NCBI GenBank assembly: GCA_020349945.1
Contig: CP070704.1
Coordinates: forward strand, 1,103,736-1,144,471
DNA from: Deltaproteobacteria bacterium
GTDB lineage: Bacteria; Desulfobacterota; DSM-4660; Desulfatiglandales; B25-G16
Direction of reading: 5' to 3'
Length of the DNA: 40,736 bases
Part shown: in pieces, positions 9,279-18,078 of the stretch
Layout: every line of letters starts with the position of its first letter
How positions within the stretch are numbered: position 1 is the stretch's first letter
The notes under the pieces: model-generated
The model's database searches: none
The model's input: only the letters and a program-made list of their open reading frames with translations
What the model was told of the DNA's origin: nothing
Position numbers and translations under genes: made by a program

Positions 9279-10588
9279 TCGGCGGTTTTCAAAATATAAC
9301 AAAGATCCCAGAGCTTAAAAGAAGAATAATTTTTACTCTTTTCATGCTGGCTGTTTACAGGATAGGGTGTCATATCCCAACGCCTGGTATTGATTCAGCT
9401 GCTTTGGCTGCCTTCTTCAGCGAAAGAGCTGGCACCTTATTTGGTCTGTTTGATATGTTTTCAGGTGGGGCATTACGAAGGCTGTCAGTAATGGCCTTAG
9501 GGATAATGCCCTACATAAGTGCGGCTATTATTCTTGAGCTTCTCACAGTAGTTGTTCCCCATTTGGAAAAATTGAAGAAGGAGGGAGAAGCTGGGCGAAA
9601 GAAGATTACAAGGTATACACGATATGGGACCGTAATGCTTAGCCTCATCCAAGGTTTGGGTATATCGGTAGGTCTGGAGAGTATGACAAGCCCCTCAGGG
9701 GCCTTGATTGTTCCGCTAGGGGGTTGGGGCTTTAGACTTATGACCATGATAACGTTAGCCGCTGGTACAACTTTTTTGATGTGGCTTGGCGAACAGATAA
9801 CAGAAAGGGGTATCGGAAACGGTATATCATTGATCATTTTTTCCGGAATTGTTGCCAGGTTGCCCGAAGCTGTTGGCAATTCATTTCGCCTCATGGGTAC
9901 GGGAGAGATGAGTCCCTTTTTTGGACTTCTTTTAATTGTTCTTATGATAGCCACTGTTGGGGTTATTGTTTTCGTTGAAAGAGGCCAGAGACGGATACCA
10001 GTCCAGTACGCAAAGAGGATTATAGGAAGGAGGATGTATGGAGGGCAGAGCACGCATCTTCCTCTAAAGGTGAATACCGCTGGCGTTATTCCCCCGATAT
10101 TTGCCTCCTCTATTATTATGTTTCCAGCTACCATAGCGAATTTCTTAAACGTGAAGCAGATTGGTTGGCTCCAATTCGTTGTAAGCTCCTTGGCACCAGG
10201 CAGGCCTATCTATTCCTTACTCTATGTGGCTTTTATAATTTTCTTCTGTTACTTTTACACGGCCATTCATTTTAATCCTGCTGAGGTTGCAGATAATATG
10301 AAGAAATACGGGGGATTTATTCCTGGTATTAGGCCTGGGAAAAGTACAGCCGAATATATTGATAGAGTGCTCACAAGGATAACATTCAGTGGGGCTATTT
10401 ACGTTTCTATTATCTGTATTTTGCCTGAGTTCTTGATTTACAGACTCAACGTCCCCTTTTATTTTGGGGGAACAGCTCTTTTGATTGTGGTTGGCGTAGG
10501 CATGGATACGATCACCCAGATAGAGAGTCATTTGTTGACCAGGCATTACGAGGGTTTTATGAAAAGGGGTTTAGGTAGAGTCAGATAG
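9275..10588 (+). CDS. secY: Protein translocase subunit SecY
   Basis: 437 residues, ten predicted transmembrane helices, the pore of the Sec translocon in the inner membrane. Starts at GTG 9275, overlapping the rplO stop by four bases. Key blocks are YRIGCHIPTPGID near residue 25, DMFSGGALRRLSVMALGIMPYISA, GNGISLIIFSGIVARLP near residue 180, the cytoplasmic loop VERGQRRIPVQYAKR (about 235-250), and NPAEVADNMKKYGGFIPGIRPG (about 332-353). Unlike the common order, adk and map do not follow; rpmJ begins three bases after the stop. Confidence 0.98.
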   Translation: MIGGFQNITKIPELKRRIIFTLFMLAVYRIGCHIPTPGIDSAALAAFFSERAGTLFGLFDMFSGGALRRLSVMALGIMPYISAAIILELLTVVVPHLEKLKKEGEAGRKKITRYTRYGTVMLSLIQGLGISVGLESMTSPSGALIVPLGGWGFRLMTMITLAAGTTFLMWLGEQITERGIGNGISLIIFSGIVARLPEAVGNSFRLMGTGEMSPFFGLLLIVLMIATVGVIVFVERGQRRIPVQYAKRIIGRRMYGGQSTHLPLKVNTAGVIPPIFASSIIMFPATIANFLNVKQIGWLQFVVSSLAPGRPIYSLLYVAFIIFFCYFYTAIHFNPAEVADNMKKYGGFIPGIRPGKSTAEYIDRVLTRITFSGAIYVSIICILPEFLIYRLNVPFYFGGTALLIVVGVGMDTITQIESHLLTRHYEGFMKRGLGRVR

Positions 10589-10591
10589 ATC

Positions 10592-10705
10592 ATGAAGGTT
10601 AGGTCATCCATAAAGAAGAGATGTAAGAATTGCAAGATAGTTAAAAGGAAAGGTGTGCTTAGGGTAATCTGCGATAATCCTCGGCATAAACAAAGACAGG
10701 GCTAG
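10592..10705 (+). CDS. rpmJ: 50S ribosomal protein L36
   Basis: A 37-residue gene beginning [20 protein letters not shown] and ending at TAG 10705. The zinc ligands C11, C14, C27 and H32 are all present, so this is the zinc-binding form. The start lies three bases after the secY stop, where adk-map-infA usually intervene. An obvious family match despite its size. Confidence 0.96.
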   Translation: MKVRSSIKKRCKNCKIVKRKGVLRVICDNPRHKQRQG

Positions 10706-10758
10706 CAGTAGATAGTTCATGGAGGTCAGTTAACGGGATTCAGGAAGGGGATAGCTGA

Positions 10759-10773
10759 TCCGCCTGAGGCGGA
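10759..10773. repeat. GC-rich perfect palindrome before rpsM
   Basis: Arms TCCGCC (10759-10764) and GGCGGA (10768-10773) with a TGA loop, in the 100-base rpmJ-rpsM gap. The core CCGCCTGAGGCGG differs by one base from the palindrome after rplC (1159-1173). No T-run follows, so it is more like a dispersed hairpin than a terminator. Confidence 0.75.
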
Positions 10774-10805
10774 CTGAAACTGGGGATGTAGTAAAGGAGA
10801 ATGCA

Positions 10806-11174
10806 GTGGCCAGAATCGCTGGTGTTGATTTACCAAGGGGAAAGAGAATCGAGATAGCTCTGAGCTATATTTACGGTATAGGCAGAAGTAATTCTCGGAA
10901 GATTTTGCAGATAGCGGGAGTGGATCGTGACACCAAATCAGATCAACTGAGCGAAGAGGAGGTAACAAGAATCAGGAAGATTATTGATGAGTCTCATAGG
11001 GTTGAAGGGGATCTGAGACGGGAAGTATCCATGAATATAAAGCGTCTGATGGACATGGGATGTTATAGGGGATTACGGCACAGAAAGGGCCTTCCACTAA
11101 GAGGGCAGAGAACTCATACAAATGCAAGAACAAGGAAGGGACCGAGAAGGATAATTGGAAGACGCAAAAAATAG
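10806..11174 (+). CDS. rpsM: 30S ribosomal protein S13
   Basis: 122 residues starting at GTG 10806 behind [32 protein letters not shown] is the family start, then a helix-two-turn-helix part ([21 protein letters not shown]) and the extended basic tail [28 protein letters not shown] that reaches the P site. It forms a pair with S19. Followed after 15 bases by rpsK. Confidence 0.98.
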   Translation: MARIAGVDLPRGKRIEIALSYIYGIGRSNSRKILQIAGVDRDTKSDQLSEEEVTRIRKIIDESHRVEGDLRREVSMNIKRLMDMGCYRGLRHRKGLPLRGQRTHTNARTRKGPRRIIGRRKK

Positions 11175-11189
11175 ACCGCCGGAGGGATA

Positions 11190-11585
11190 ATGGCCAAGGA
11201 AGCAGGAAAGGCTACCAAGAGCAAAAAGGAGAAAAAGATCATTGTTAATGGAATTGTCCATATCCAATCTACCTTTAATAACACTATTGTTACCATTACG
11301 GATATGCATGGTAATGTTATAGCCTGCTCGAGTCCAGGACAGATAGGCTTTAAAGGTTCCAGGAAAAGCACCCCCTTTGCTGCTCAGTTGGCAGCTCAGA
11401 GTGCATTAAAGAAGGCAATGGCCTTAGGTCTGAAAACTGCCGAGGTTCGAGTTAAGGGCCCTGGGGTCGGAAGGGAAGCGGCCTTAAGGGCCTTACAGAT
11501 GGATGGTTTTTCTGTTACCATGATCAGGGATGTGACTCCCATTCCACATAATGGCTGCAGGCCCCCAAAGAGAAGAAGGGTGTAA
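11190..11585 (+). CDS. rpsK: 30S ribosomal protein S11
   Basis: 131 residues. After a Lys-rich lead come [47 protein letters not shown] in blocks, [18 protein letters not shown] and [19 protein letters not shown]11 forms part of the 30S platform. The Asn-Gly in HNGC is the site that becomes isoaspartate in E. coli. ATG 11190 has GGAGG upstream. Confidence 0.98.
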   Translation: MAKEAGKATKSKKEKKIIVNGIVHIQSTFNNTIVTITDMHGNVIACSSPGQIGFKGSRKSTPFAAQLAAQSALKKAMALGLKTAEVRVKGPGVGREAALRALQMDGFSVTMIRDVTPIPHNGCRPPKRRRV

Positions 11586-11643
11586 GCCTTGTGTGGTCTC
11601 GGGGATATAAACGGAATTCTGTGAACATTCGGGAGGAGAAATA

Positions 11644-12273
11644 TTGGCTCGATATACTGGGGCTGCGTGTCGGTTGTGCAGACGGGAAAATCTCAAACTT
11701 TTTCTAAAAGGTGACAGATGCTATACTGACAAGTGTGGCTTTGAACGGCGTTCTTATGCTCCCGGTCAACATGGACAGCGGAGGCGCGGGAAGATCTCCG
11801 ATTACGGGGTACAATTACGAGAAAAACAAAAAGTAAAGAGGATTTATGGGGTATTAGAAAAACAGTTTCGAAGGTATTACTTCAAGGCTGATAGGCAAAA
11901 GGGCATTACAGGTACAAATTTGTTGGTCTTATTAGAGCGTCGGCTGGACAATATTGTATATCGGATGGGATTTGCTTCCTCAAGGGATCAGGCAAGGCAG
12001 CTGGTTAGACACAGTCATTTCACTGTGAATGAGAGAAAGGTCAACATACCTTCTTACTCTGTTAGGATTGGGGATGTTATAGAGGTGAGAGAGAGGAGTC
12101 GCGCGATCGCTTCTGTTCTGGAGGCAATGGAGACGGTTGTGAGGCGAGAGATCCCTCCATGGTTGGAAGTTGATGCAGGCAAGTTTCATGGTATAGTTAA
12201 GGCCTTTCCCAACCGTGAAGAGTTAACTATGCCTATTAATGAGCAACTTATAGTTGAACTATACTCCAAGTAA
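11644..12273 (+). CDS. rpsD: 30S ribosomal protein S4, zinc-binding form
   Basis: 209 residues from TTG 11644, with CGGGAGGAG upstream. The N-terminus holds four cysteines (C9, C12, C26, C31), the zinc-binding version of S4. Then [14 protein letters not shown], and the S4 RNA-binding domain as [33 protein letters not shown] in successive blocks near residues 98-130. S4 initiates 30S assembly; in E. coli it also represses the alpha operon. The 214-base gap after it precedes rpoA. Confidence 0.98.
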   Translation: MARYTGAACRLCRRENLKLFLKGDRCYTDKCGFERRSYAPGQHGQRRRGKISDYGVQLREKQKVKRIYGVLEKQFRRYYFKADRQKGITGTNLLVLLERRLDNIVYRMGFASSRDQARQLVRHSHFTVNERKVNIPSYSVRIGDVIEVRERSRAIASVLEAMETVVRREIPPWLEVDAGKFHGIVKAFPNREELTMPINEQLIVELYSK

Positions 12274-12287
12274 ATAAACGCAAGCCT

Positions 12288-12315
12288 TCAGCAGTCAGCA
12301 AACAGCCATCAGCAA
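12288..12315. repeat. Four-unit heptanucleotide repeat upstream of rpoA
   Basis: Units TCAGCAG, TCAGCAA, ACAGCCA and TCAGCAA follow each other with period seven, 15 bases after the rpsD stop. The 214-base gap (12274-12487) also holds a 7-bp inverted repeat, AACCGGC (12366-12372) with GCCGGTT (12406-12412), with a 33-base loop. No convincing promoter is visible, so rpoA is probably read through from the upstream operon. Confidence 0.7.
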
Positions 12316-12487
12316 GAGATAGAAAAGGATAGAGCCGTTCAATTGGGTGAGTTGATTAAAGACAAAACCGGCAAAACGAATCAGACAAATAAGAACAATA
12401 AAACCGCCGGTTCAATGCCCTTTGTTTCCCCTGAAAGCCGATAGGTGAATGCGTATGATAAATTTGTCTTTGAGGTGATTTATATTT

Positions 12488-13534
12488 ATGAAAAAGCTAC
12501 ATCAAAAAAATTGGAGAGATTTAATAAGGCCTAAGAGGATAGAAGTCGACACCGATTCCTTTACTGATTTCTATGGGAAATTTATCTGTGAACCATTGGA
12601 GAGGGGTTTTGGGATAACTCTCGGTAATTCTTTAAGACGAATCCTCCTGTCTTCATTGCAAGGGGCGGCAATTGTTTCTGTGAAATTTGATGGGGTACCT
12701 CACGAATTTACTACCCTTCCTAGCATAAAAGAGGATGTAACTGATATCATCCTGAATTTAAAGGAAGTAAATCTTAAACTCGTTGAAGAAGAGGAAGAAG
12801 TTATGCTCTTTCTGGATGCTAAGGGGGAAAAGGAGCTAAAGGCTGGCGATATAATAACTGGCGGGAAGGTGGAGATAATGAATCCAGATCAACATATAGC
12901 CACCCTCAATAAGGATGCTGTTTTAAATGCAGAAATGGCGGTTAAGTCCGGTAAAGGATATGTTCCAGCAGAAAAGAGTGTAACGGAAGGTCAGGAAATC
13001 GGAGTAATTCCTGTAGATGCTCTGTTTTCGCCGATCAGGAGAGTCAGCTATGTAGTTGGTAATGCAAGGGTCGGGCAGCGAGCCGACTATGACAAGTTGA
13101 CCTTAGAGATCTGGACAGATGGAACGGTGAATCCACAAGATGCATTAGCCTTTGCTGCAAAAATTTTGAAGGAACAGGTTACCCCTTTTATTAATTTCGA
13201 GGAAGAACCGGAAGAAGAAATAGAAAAAGAGGAAAAAGAGGAGGAAGAGAAGATAAATGAGAATCTCTTTAGGCCTGTCAGTGAGCTTGAACTCTCTGTA
13301 CGCTCATCCAATTGTCTGAAGAATGCCAATATAAAGTATATTTACGAATTGGTTCGGAAGACAGAGAGTGAAATGCTAAAGACAAAGAATTTTGGAAGAA
13401 AGTCCCTAAATGAGATAAAACGAATCTTGGAGGAAATGGATCTAGAGTTTGGCATGAAACTGGAAAATTGCCCTATCCCCAACCAGGAAGAAAAGGAAGG
13501 ACAAGAGGAGAAGAAACAGGGTCAGGATCAATGA
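12488..13534 (+). CDS. rpoA: RNA polymerase alpha subunit
   Basis: 348 residues. The N-terminal assembly domain (to about 235) has [36 protein letters not shown] and [18 protein letters not shown]. The C-terminal DNA-contacting domain (about 260-325) has [23 protein letters not shown] and [15 protein letters not shown]. Between them, residues 238-259 form a highly acidic linker with 14 Glu in 22 positions, and a Glu/Lys/Gln-rich tail follows the CTD, making it longer than the 329-residue E. coli protein. A GAGGTGA site precedes ATG 12488. Its TGA overlaps the rplQ ATG. Confidence 0.99.
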   Translation: MKKLHQKNWRDLIRPKRIEVDTDSFTDFYGKFICEPLERGFGITLGNSLRRILLSSLQGAAIVSVKFDGVPHEFTTLPSIKEDVTDIILNLKEVNLKLVEEEEEVMLFLDAKGEKELKAGDIITGGKVEIMNPDQHIATLNKDAVLNAEMAVKSGKGYVPAEKSVTEGQEIGVIPVDALFSPIRRVSYVVGNARVGQRADYDKLTLEIWTDGTVNPQDALAFAAKILKEQVTPFINFEEEPEEEIEKEEKEEEEKINENLFRPVSELELSVRSSNCLKNANIKYIYELVRKTESEMLKTKNFGRKSLNEIKRILEEMDLEFGMKLENCPIPNQEEKEGQEEKKQGQDQ

Positions 13535-14028
13535 GACACAGAAAGGCAGGAAAAAAGTTGGGTCGTGACTCAAGCCATCGAAAAGCCGTTTTAAGAAACT
13601 TGGTTACTGCCCTGTTTAGACATGAGGAGATTTCAACAACATATGCAAAGGCCAGGGTCCTACGTCCTATCGCTGAGAAGATGATTACGCTGGCTAAAAG
13701 AGGGAACCTTCATGCAAGACGTCAGGCACTTTCCTATATAATGGATAAGTCTGTTACCCATAAACTGTTTGATCAGATGAAGGATCGTTTCTCAGACCGA
13801 CAGGGTGGTTACATCAGGATTTTAAACACGGGCCATAGGACCGGTGATAACGCACCTTTAGTAATTGTCCAGTTGTTATTGACGCATGAGGGGATAAGCT
13901 CAGGGAAAGCAGTTAAAAGAGGGGTGAGGGGTGGAAAAGTTCCCACCAAGGTATCAGGCAAAAAGGCCAATCCGAAGAGGAGAATACGAGTTTCTGAGGA
14001 TAAACAGGTGAAGGCAGAGAAACCATAA
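13531..14028 (+). CDS. rplQ: 50S ribosomal protein L17
   Basis: 165 residues from ATG 13531, overlapping the rpoA stop by four bases (ATGA). The frame is open further upstream inside rpoA, but [20 protein letters not shown] is the exact family start. [19 protein letters not shown] and [24 protein letters not shown] follow. The last about 40 residues are a Lys/Arg-rich extension. This is the last gene of the ribosomal array; a strong terminator lies about 70 bases downstream. Confidence 0.97.
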   Translation: MRHRKAGKKLGRDSSHRKAVLRNLVTALFRHEEISTTYAKARVLRPIAEKMITLAKRGNLHARRQALSYIMDKSVTHKLFDQMKDRFSDRQGGYIRILNTGHRTGDNAPLVIVQLLLTHEGISSGKAVKRGVRGGKVPTKVSGKKANPKRRIRVSEDKQVKAEKP

Positions 14029-14036
14029 GAAGAGAA

Positions 14037-14156
14037 ATGTTGAGCAGAAGGCAGAAAAGATTAAGGCTCAAAAGAATAATCAATGTTTTTAGGAAACGAA
14101 GCCCCCTTCCTGATGGATTAAGAAGGGGGCTTTTTTTAGATAGCCCCCATGTATAG
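14037..14156 (+). CDS. Candidate pyrB leader peptide (39 codons)
   Basis: A short ORF starts eight bases after rplQ at ATG 14037, behind a weak AAGAAGAG site. It runs through the whole terminator hairpin (14099-14132) and its T-run and stops at TAG 14154-14156, eight bases inside pyrB. The peptide is very basic ([20 protein letters not shown], then [19 protein letters not shown]). E. coli pyrBI has a basic 44-residue leader read across a UTP-sensitive attenuator; the layout here is alike, although the sequences are unrelated. pyrB itself has no ribosome-binding site, so coupled re-initiation from this leader would explain its translation. Function is inferred. Confidence 0.5.
   Translation: MLSRRQKRLRLKRIINVFRKRSPLPDGLRRGLFLDSPHV
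14099..14137 (+). terminator. Intrinsic terminator of the ribosomal array / possible pyrB attenuator
   Basis: Stem AAGCCCCCTTC (14099-14109) with GAAGGGGGCTT (14122-14132), a 12-base loop and a seven-T tail (14131-14137). A textbook Rho-independent terminator ending 11 bases before the pyrB ATG. A second AGCCCCC copy (14142-14148) touches the pyrB start codon and could compete for the GGGGGCT arm, which would bury the start. Confidence 0.93.
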
Positions 14157-15090
14157 ATTTAATCATAAAGATTTGTTGGGAATGGATCAACTATCAGTTA
14201 GCGATATAAACACGATCTTGGATACTGCTGATACGTTCATGGAGATCTCCTCTAGAGATATAAAAAAGGTGCCAACATTAAGAGGTAAAACCGTGATCAA
14301 TTTTTTTTATGAACCGAGCACCAGAACAAAGGCATCTTTTGAAATGGCCGCCAAGAGGCTCAGTGCAGATACTATTAGTCTTTCAGCGGCAGACAGTAGT
14401 ATGGTAAAGGGGGAGACCCTCATAGATACAGCACGAAATCTTCAGGCAATGAATCCAGATATCATTATCCTGAGACACCCCTCCAGTGGAGCTCCGCATC
14501 TTTTAGCCAGATATGTAGATGCAGGAGTAATAAATGCGGGCGATGGAATTCATGAGCATCCCAGTCAGGCCTTGCTGGATCTGTTTACGATTAGGAAAAA
14601 GAAAGGCAGGATTAAGGGATTAAGGGTTGTTATCATTGGTGACATAGCTCACAGTAGGGTAGCAAGGTCTGATATAATAGGCTTAAGGAAAATGGGCGCA
14701 GAGGTGACAATATCAGGCCCACCAACCATGATCCCCGTTGATGCTGAATCACTGGGCGTAAAAGTGGTTTTAGATCCAGCAAAGGCATTAAAAGGCAAGG
14801 ACGTTATTATGATTTTGCGTATTCAGCTCGAAAGGCAGAGTGGAATCCTAATTCCGAGCCTGCGGGAGTATTCCATTGTTTTTGGTCTCAATAAGGAGCT
14901 GATAAGAGGAGCGAAAAAGGATGTCATTATAATGCATCCAGGCCCTATTAATAGGGGTGTTGAGATAACTGGAGATTTGGCGGATGGCCCCTTTTCTGTG
15001 ATACTTGACCAAGTTAGAAATGGTGTGGCTATAAGAATGGCCCTCCTTTATCTATTAATTGGAGGGGGGAGAGGTGATAACCTGGATTAA
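14149..15090 (+). CDS. pyrB: Aspartate carbamoyltransferase, catalytic chain
   Basis: 313 residues, catalytic-chain length. It joins carbamoyl phosphate and aspartate in the first committed step of pyrimidine synthesis. The carbamoyl-phosphate site STRTKASFE is at residues 57-65, with Lys87 of the mobile loop (SSMVKGET), then [25 protein letters not shown] and [11 protein letters not shown] 14149 gives the usual [11 protein letters not shown] opening but has no Shine-Dalgarno; see the leader ORF. No pyrI regulatory chain or pyrR is nearby. pyrC overlaps its end by 17 bases. Confidence 0.97.
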   Translation: MYRFNHKDLLGMDQLSVSDINTILDTADTFMEISSRDIKKVPTLRGKTVINFFYEPSTRTKASFEMAAKRLSADTISLSAADSSMVKGETLIDTARNLQAMNPDIIILRHPSSGAPHLLARYVDAGVINAGDGIHEHPSQALLDLFTIRKKKGRIKGLRVVIIGDIAHSRVARSDIIGLRKMGAEVTISGPPTMIPVDAESLGVKVVLDPAKALKGKDVIMILRIQLERQSGILIPSLREYSIVFGLNKELIRGAKKDVIIMHPGPINRGVEITGDLADGPFSVILDQVRNGVAIRMALLYLLIGGGRGDNLD

Positions 15091-16381
15091 AGGCGGACAA
15101 GTAATAGATCCTCGCCTTGGTACAAAAAACAAACTGGATATTGTCGTACGAAAGGGAAAGATTGAAAAAATCCTTCCTCCTGGGAACTTCAATCCTGCCA
15201 GTGATATCGACGTAAAGGTAATAGATGCATCTGGGATGATAGTCACCCCTGGTCTCATTGATATGCATGTCCATTTTAGGGAGCCAGGAGAGGAGTACAA
15301 AGAGACGGTTGCCACCGGAAGCCAGGCTGCTGCTGCCGGGGGATTTACTGCTGTGTCATGTATGCCTAACACAACTCCTATAAATGATTCACGATCTGTT
15401 ACGGAATTTATATTGGAGAGGGCACGAAAGGCTAACCTGATAAGGGTTTATCCGGTTGCAGCTATAAGTAGAGGTCTGAAAAGTGAGTCATTAACTGAAT
15501 TTGGTGACCTTAAAGAGGCGGGCGCTGTGGCAGTATCCGATGATGGGAGACCAGTTACCAGTAGTGAACTCATGAGGAGGGCAATTGAATACGCACGGTT
15601 TTTTCATCTGCCAGTTATTTCCCACTGTGAGGATCTCGATCTGTCAAATAAGGGTGTCATGCATGAGGGAACCGTTTCTACCCGGCTGGGCTTAAAGGGT
15701 ATCCCCGCGGCCAGCGAGGAGATAATGGTTGTAAGGGAAATACTTTTAGCCAGGCTGACTGGATATCCCGTTCATATTTCCCATATCAGTACTGAGGGGT
15801 CTGTTAAATTTATCAAACAGGCCAAGGAAGAGGGTATCGCTGTGACAGCCGAGACAGCTCCCCATTATTTCAGTCTCGATCACACAGCTGTCATAGACTT
15901 TGACTCCAATGCCAAGATGTATCCGCCTTTGAGGGAACCCAAGGATGTAGAGGCCATCAAAAGAGGACTTTCTGAGGGCGTGATAGATGTTATTGCAACC
16001 GATCACGCCCCCCACAGCCCATTGGAGAAAGATGTGGAGTTTGACAAGGCAGCATTTGGTATAATAGGTCTGGAGACAGCTCTGCCCCTTACGCTGGCCT
16101 TAGTAAGGGAAGGGGTTATGGATTTGCCTTCGGCCATAGCAAAGCTTTCATATAACTCCGCCTCCATTCTCCACGTAAGAGGTGGCATGATTGAAGAGGG
16201 TAAAGAGGCAGATTTAACAATCATAGACCTAAATAATGAATATGTGATAGAGGGGGATGGTTTCAGATCAAAAAGCCATAATTCACCTTTTATTGGCTTC
16301 AAGATGAAAGGTAAGGCCATCTTAACCATGGTTGGAGGAAGGATTGTTTGGGAGTCCGATGAACTCAATCCTGGTAGTTGA
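15074..16381 (+). CDS. pyrC: Dihydroorotase, class I
   Basis: 435 residues from GTG 15074, which has GGAGGGGGGAG just upstream, inside the end of pyrB. A TTG five codons earlier is possible but worse placed. It closes carbamoyl-aspartate to dihydroorotate. The metal-binding [12 protein letters not shown] is near residues 59-70, then [14 protein letters not shown], the SDDGRPV block whose Asp bridges the metals in class I enzymes, the CED and HISTEG motifs, and [13 protein letters not shown]. All catalytic blocks are present, so this is an active enzyme rather than the pseudo-dihydroorotase partner of some PyrB proteins. The following regulator gene overlaps it. Confidence 0.95.
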   Translation: MITWIKGGQVIDPRLGTKNKLDIVVRKGKIEKILPPGNFNPASDIDVKVIDASGMIVTPGLIDMHVHFREPGEEYKETVATGSQAAAAGGFTAVSCMPNTTPINDSRSVTEFILERARKANLIRVYPVAAISRGLKSESLTEFGDLKEAGAVAVSDDGRPVTSSELMRRAIEYARFFHLPVISHCEDLDLSNKGVMHEGTVSTRLGLKGIPAASEEIMVVREILLARLTGYPVHISHISTEGSVKFIKQAKEEGIAVTAETAPHYFSLDHTAVIDFDSNAKMYPPLREPKDVEAIKRGLSEGVIDVIATDHAPHSPLEKDVEFDKAAFGIIGLETALPLTLALVREGVMDLPSAIAKLSYNSASILHVRGGMIEEGKEADLTIIDLNNEYVIEGDGFRSKSHNSPFIGFKMKGKAILTMVGGRIVWESDELNPGS

Positions 16382-17717
16382 TGACGAATTAAGTATGCGT
16401 GAATTCCTTGAGATTTTATTGACCAAGGAAGGGTACACCGTCAGCTTTGCAGCCAGCGGAGGGGAGGCATGTAGTATTCTGGACAGAGAAACATTCGACT
16501 TGGTTATTACTGATATCCGGATGGACGATATAGATGGTATCGGGATCCTAAGAAAGGCAAAAGAGGTCAGCCCGGGAACCCCCGTGATAATTATCTCGGC
16601 ATTTGCCACGGCAGAGACGGCGGTTGAGGCCATGAGGGATGGGGCTTACGATTACATCCCCAAACCTTTTAACACTGCTGAATTCATAAAGATTGTCCAA
16701 GATGCCCTACATAAGAAGACGATCTCAAGGGATGAGGAGGATCATTTAAAAAAGGGGTACTATTTTGGTTGTTTGGTCGGTGAAAGTCCTGAAATGAAAA
16801 GGATTTATGACCTGATCAGAAGGGTCGCTAAGACCAAGACAAACATACTTATTTCTGGTGAGTCTGGTACAGGGAAGGAGCTTGTGGCCAGGGCTATACA
16901 CGGAGAGAGCCAGAGGAAAGATCAGCCGTTTGTGGTTATCAACTGTGGTGGGATTCCTGAGACATTAATCGAGAGCGAGCTGTTCGGTTATAAGAAGGGG
17001 GCATTCACTGGAGCAAGCGCAGATAAAGGTGGTCTCTTTGAGGCTGGAGATGGGGGCACAGTATTTTTTGACGAGATAGGAGAGTTAAGTCCGGCCATTC
17101 AGGTTAAGCTCCTGAGGGTTATTCAAGAGAAGACCTTTACCAGGATTGGAGAAACTGAGGAAAGAAAGGTAGATGTAAGATTCATATCGGCCACGAATAA
17201 AAATCTTGAACAGGAGGTAATGGATAGAGGTTTCAGGGAGGACCTCTTCTTTAGACTGAATGTAATCGAGATTTCAATACCCCCTTTGAGAGAAAGAAAG
17301 GGGGATTTGCCTCTTTTGGCCCACCATTTTTTGGTGAAATATTCCAGGGAATTGGGGAAGGATATAAAAAAGGTCTCTGCCTATGCAATGGATATATTGA
17401 GTCAGTACCCTTTTCCAGGCAATGTAAGAGAATTAGAGAACATAATTGAGCGGAGTGTTGCACTGGAGACCTCCAATATTGTTTTGCCCCAGAGTCTGAC
17501 CCTTTCTAATTTCAAAAAGGTTCGAATAAGGGAGGATAGACGCCGTACTGACCTGACCCACGAAGGGATTAATCTCCCTAAGGCCATGGCTGATATAGAG
17601 AGGGAATATATCCTCAAGGCCATGGAAATGACCTATGGCTCACAGAAGAAGGCAGCCGAGCTTCTGGGTATTACATACGAATCTCTGAGGCATCGCTTGT
17701 CAAAATTAAAAATATAG
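16359..17717 (+). CDS. pilR: Sigma-54-dependent response regulator, PilR-like
   Basis: 452 residues from ATG 16359 (GGAG four bases upstream), overlapping the last 23 bases of pyrC. A receiver domain (1-115) has D8, D9, the phospho-acceptor D52 in TDIRMDD and K102. The AAA+ domain has Walker A GESGTGKE (167-174), the sigma-54 contact GAFTGA (214-219) and GGTVFFDEIGE (232-242). A Fis-type helix-turn-helix (about 427-452, KKAAELLGITYESLRHRLSKL) ends it. A typical NtrC-class activator. The pilin genes directly downstream, behind a -24/-12 promoter, make PilR the best identity. No PilS kinase gene is in the window. Confidence 0.85.
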   Translation: MNSILVVDDELSMREFLEILLTKEGYTVSFAASGGEACSILDRETFDLVITDIRMDDIDGIGILRKAKEVSPGTPVIIISAFATAETAVEAMRDGAYDYIPKPFNTAEFIKIVQDALHKKTISRDEEDHLKKGYYFGCLVGESPEMKRIYDLIRRVAKTKTNILISGESGTGKELVARAIHGESQRKDQPFVVINCGGIPETLIESELFGYKKGAFTGASADKGGLFEAGDGGTVFFDEIGELSPAIQVKLLRVIQEKTFTRIGETEERKVDVRFISATNKNLEQEVMDRGFREDLFFRLNVIEISIPPLRERKGDLPLLAHHFLVKYSRELGKDIKKVSAYAMDILSQYPFPGNVRELENIIERSVALETSNIVLPQSLTLSNFKKVRIREDRRRTDLTHEGINLPKAMADIEREYILKAMEMTYGSQKKAAELLGITYESLRHRLSKLKI

Positions 17718-17859
17718 CACACTATTTCATTGTGATGAGAGATTTGTGAGCCTGTTAACTCAATTATGGAATCCGAACACTAGGCTCTTTTCGATATCTG
17801 TTGAAAAGCAACACTCTTTTGTTGAAAATCACCGAGTTCTTTGTGCTGGTGCTTTACCT

Positions 17860-17958
17860 CTGACAGGGGATGAACAAGGATTGAGGCACGGGTTAAATAT
17901 GCCCCACATCTTGCTCGATAGGCGAGAAAGACGAGAGGTAAGAGGGCATAACTGTCAG
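17860..17958. promoter_or_regulatory. Candidate activator sites (inverted TGACAG/CTGTCA pair)
   Basis: CTGACAG (17860-17866) and its reverse complement CTGTCAG (17952-17958) lie about 215 and 125 bases upstream of the -24 element, within the usual range for enhancer sites of sigma-54 activators. PilR sites in other bacteria contain TGTC/GACA cores. Binding is inferred only. Confidence 0.35.
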
Positions 17959-18078
17959 AAATCTGGCGAAAAACGCCAGAAGAAGGGAACTGCTGCGATA
18001 TAGAATTGGATAAATTTATAGAGAGCAAGATTCTGTAAACCAGGCGAATGTGATATTGAGCGAGACCATTCGATTTTA

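Noticed and set aside
17962..17980. Hairpin TCTGGCG-AAAAA-CGCCAGA as a terminator for the PilR-like gene
   Set aside because: No T-run follows on either strand, and it is about 245 bases after the stop codon.
17746..18028. Frames of 82-85 codons on both strands in the pilin upstream region
   Set aside because: No ribosome-binding site and no family character, and they overlap each other and the likely control sites.
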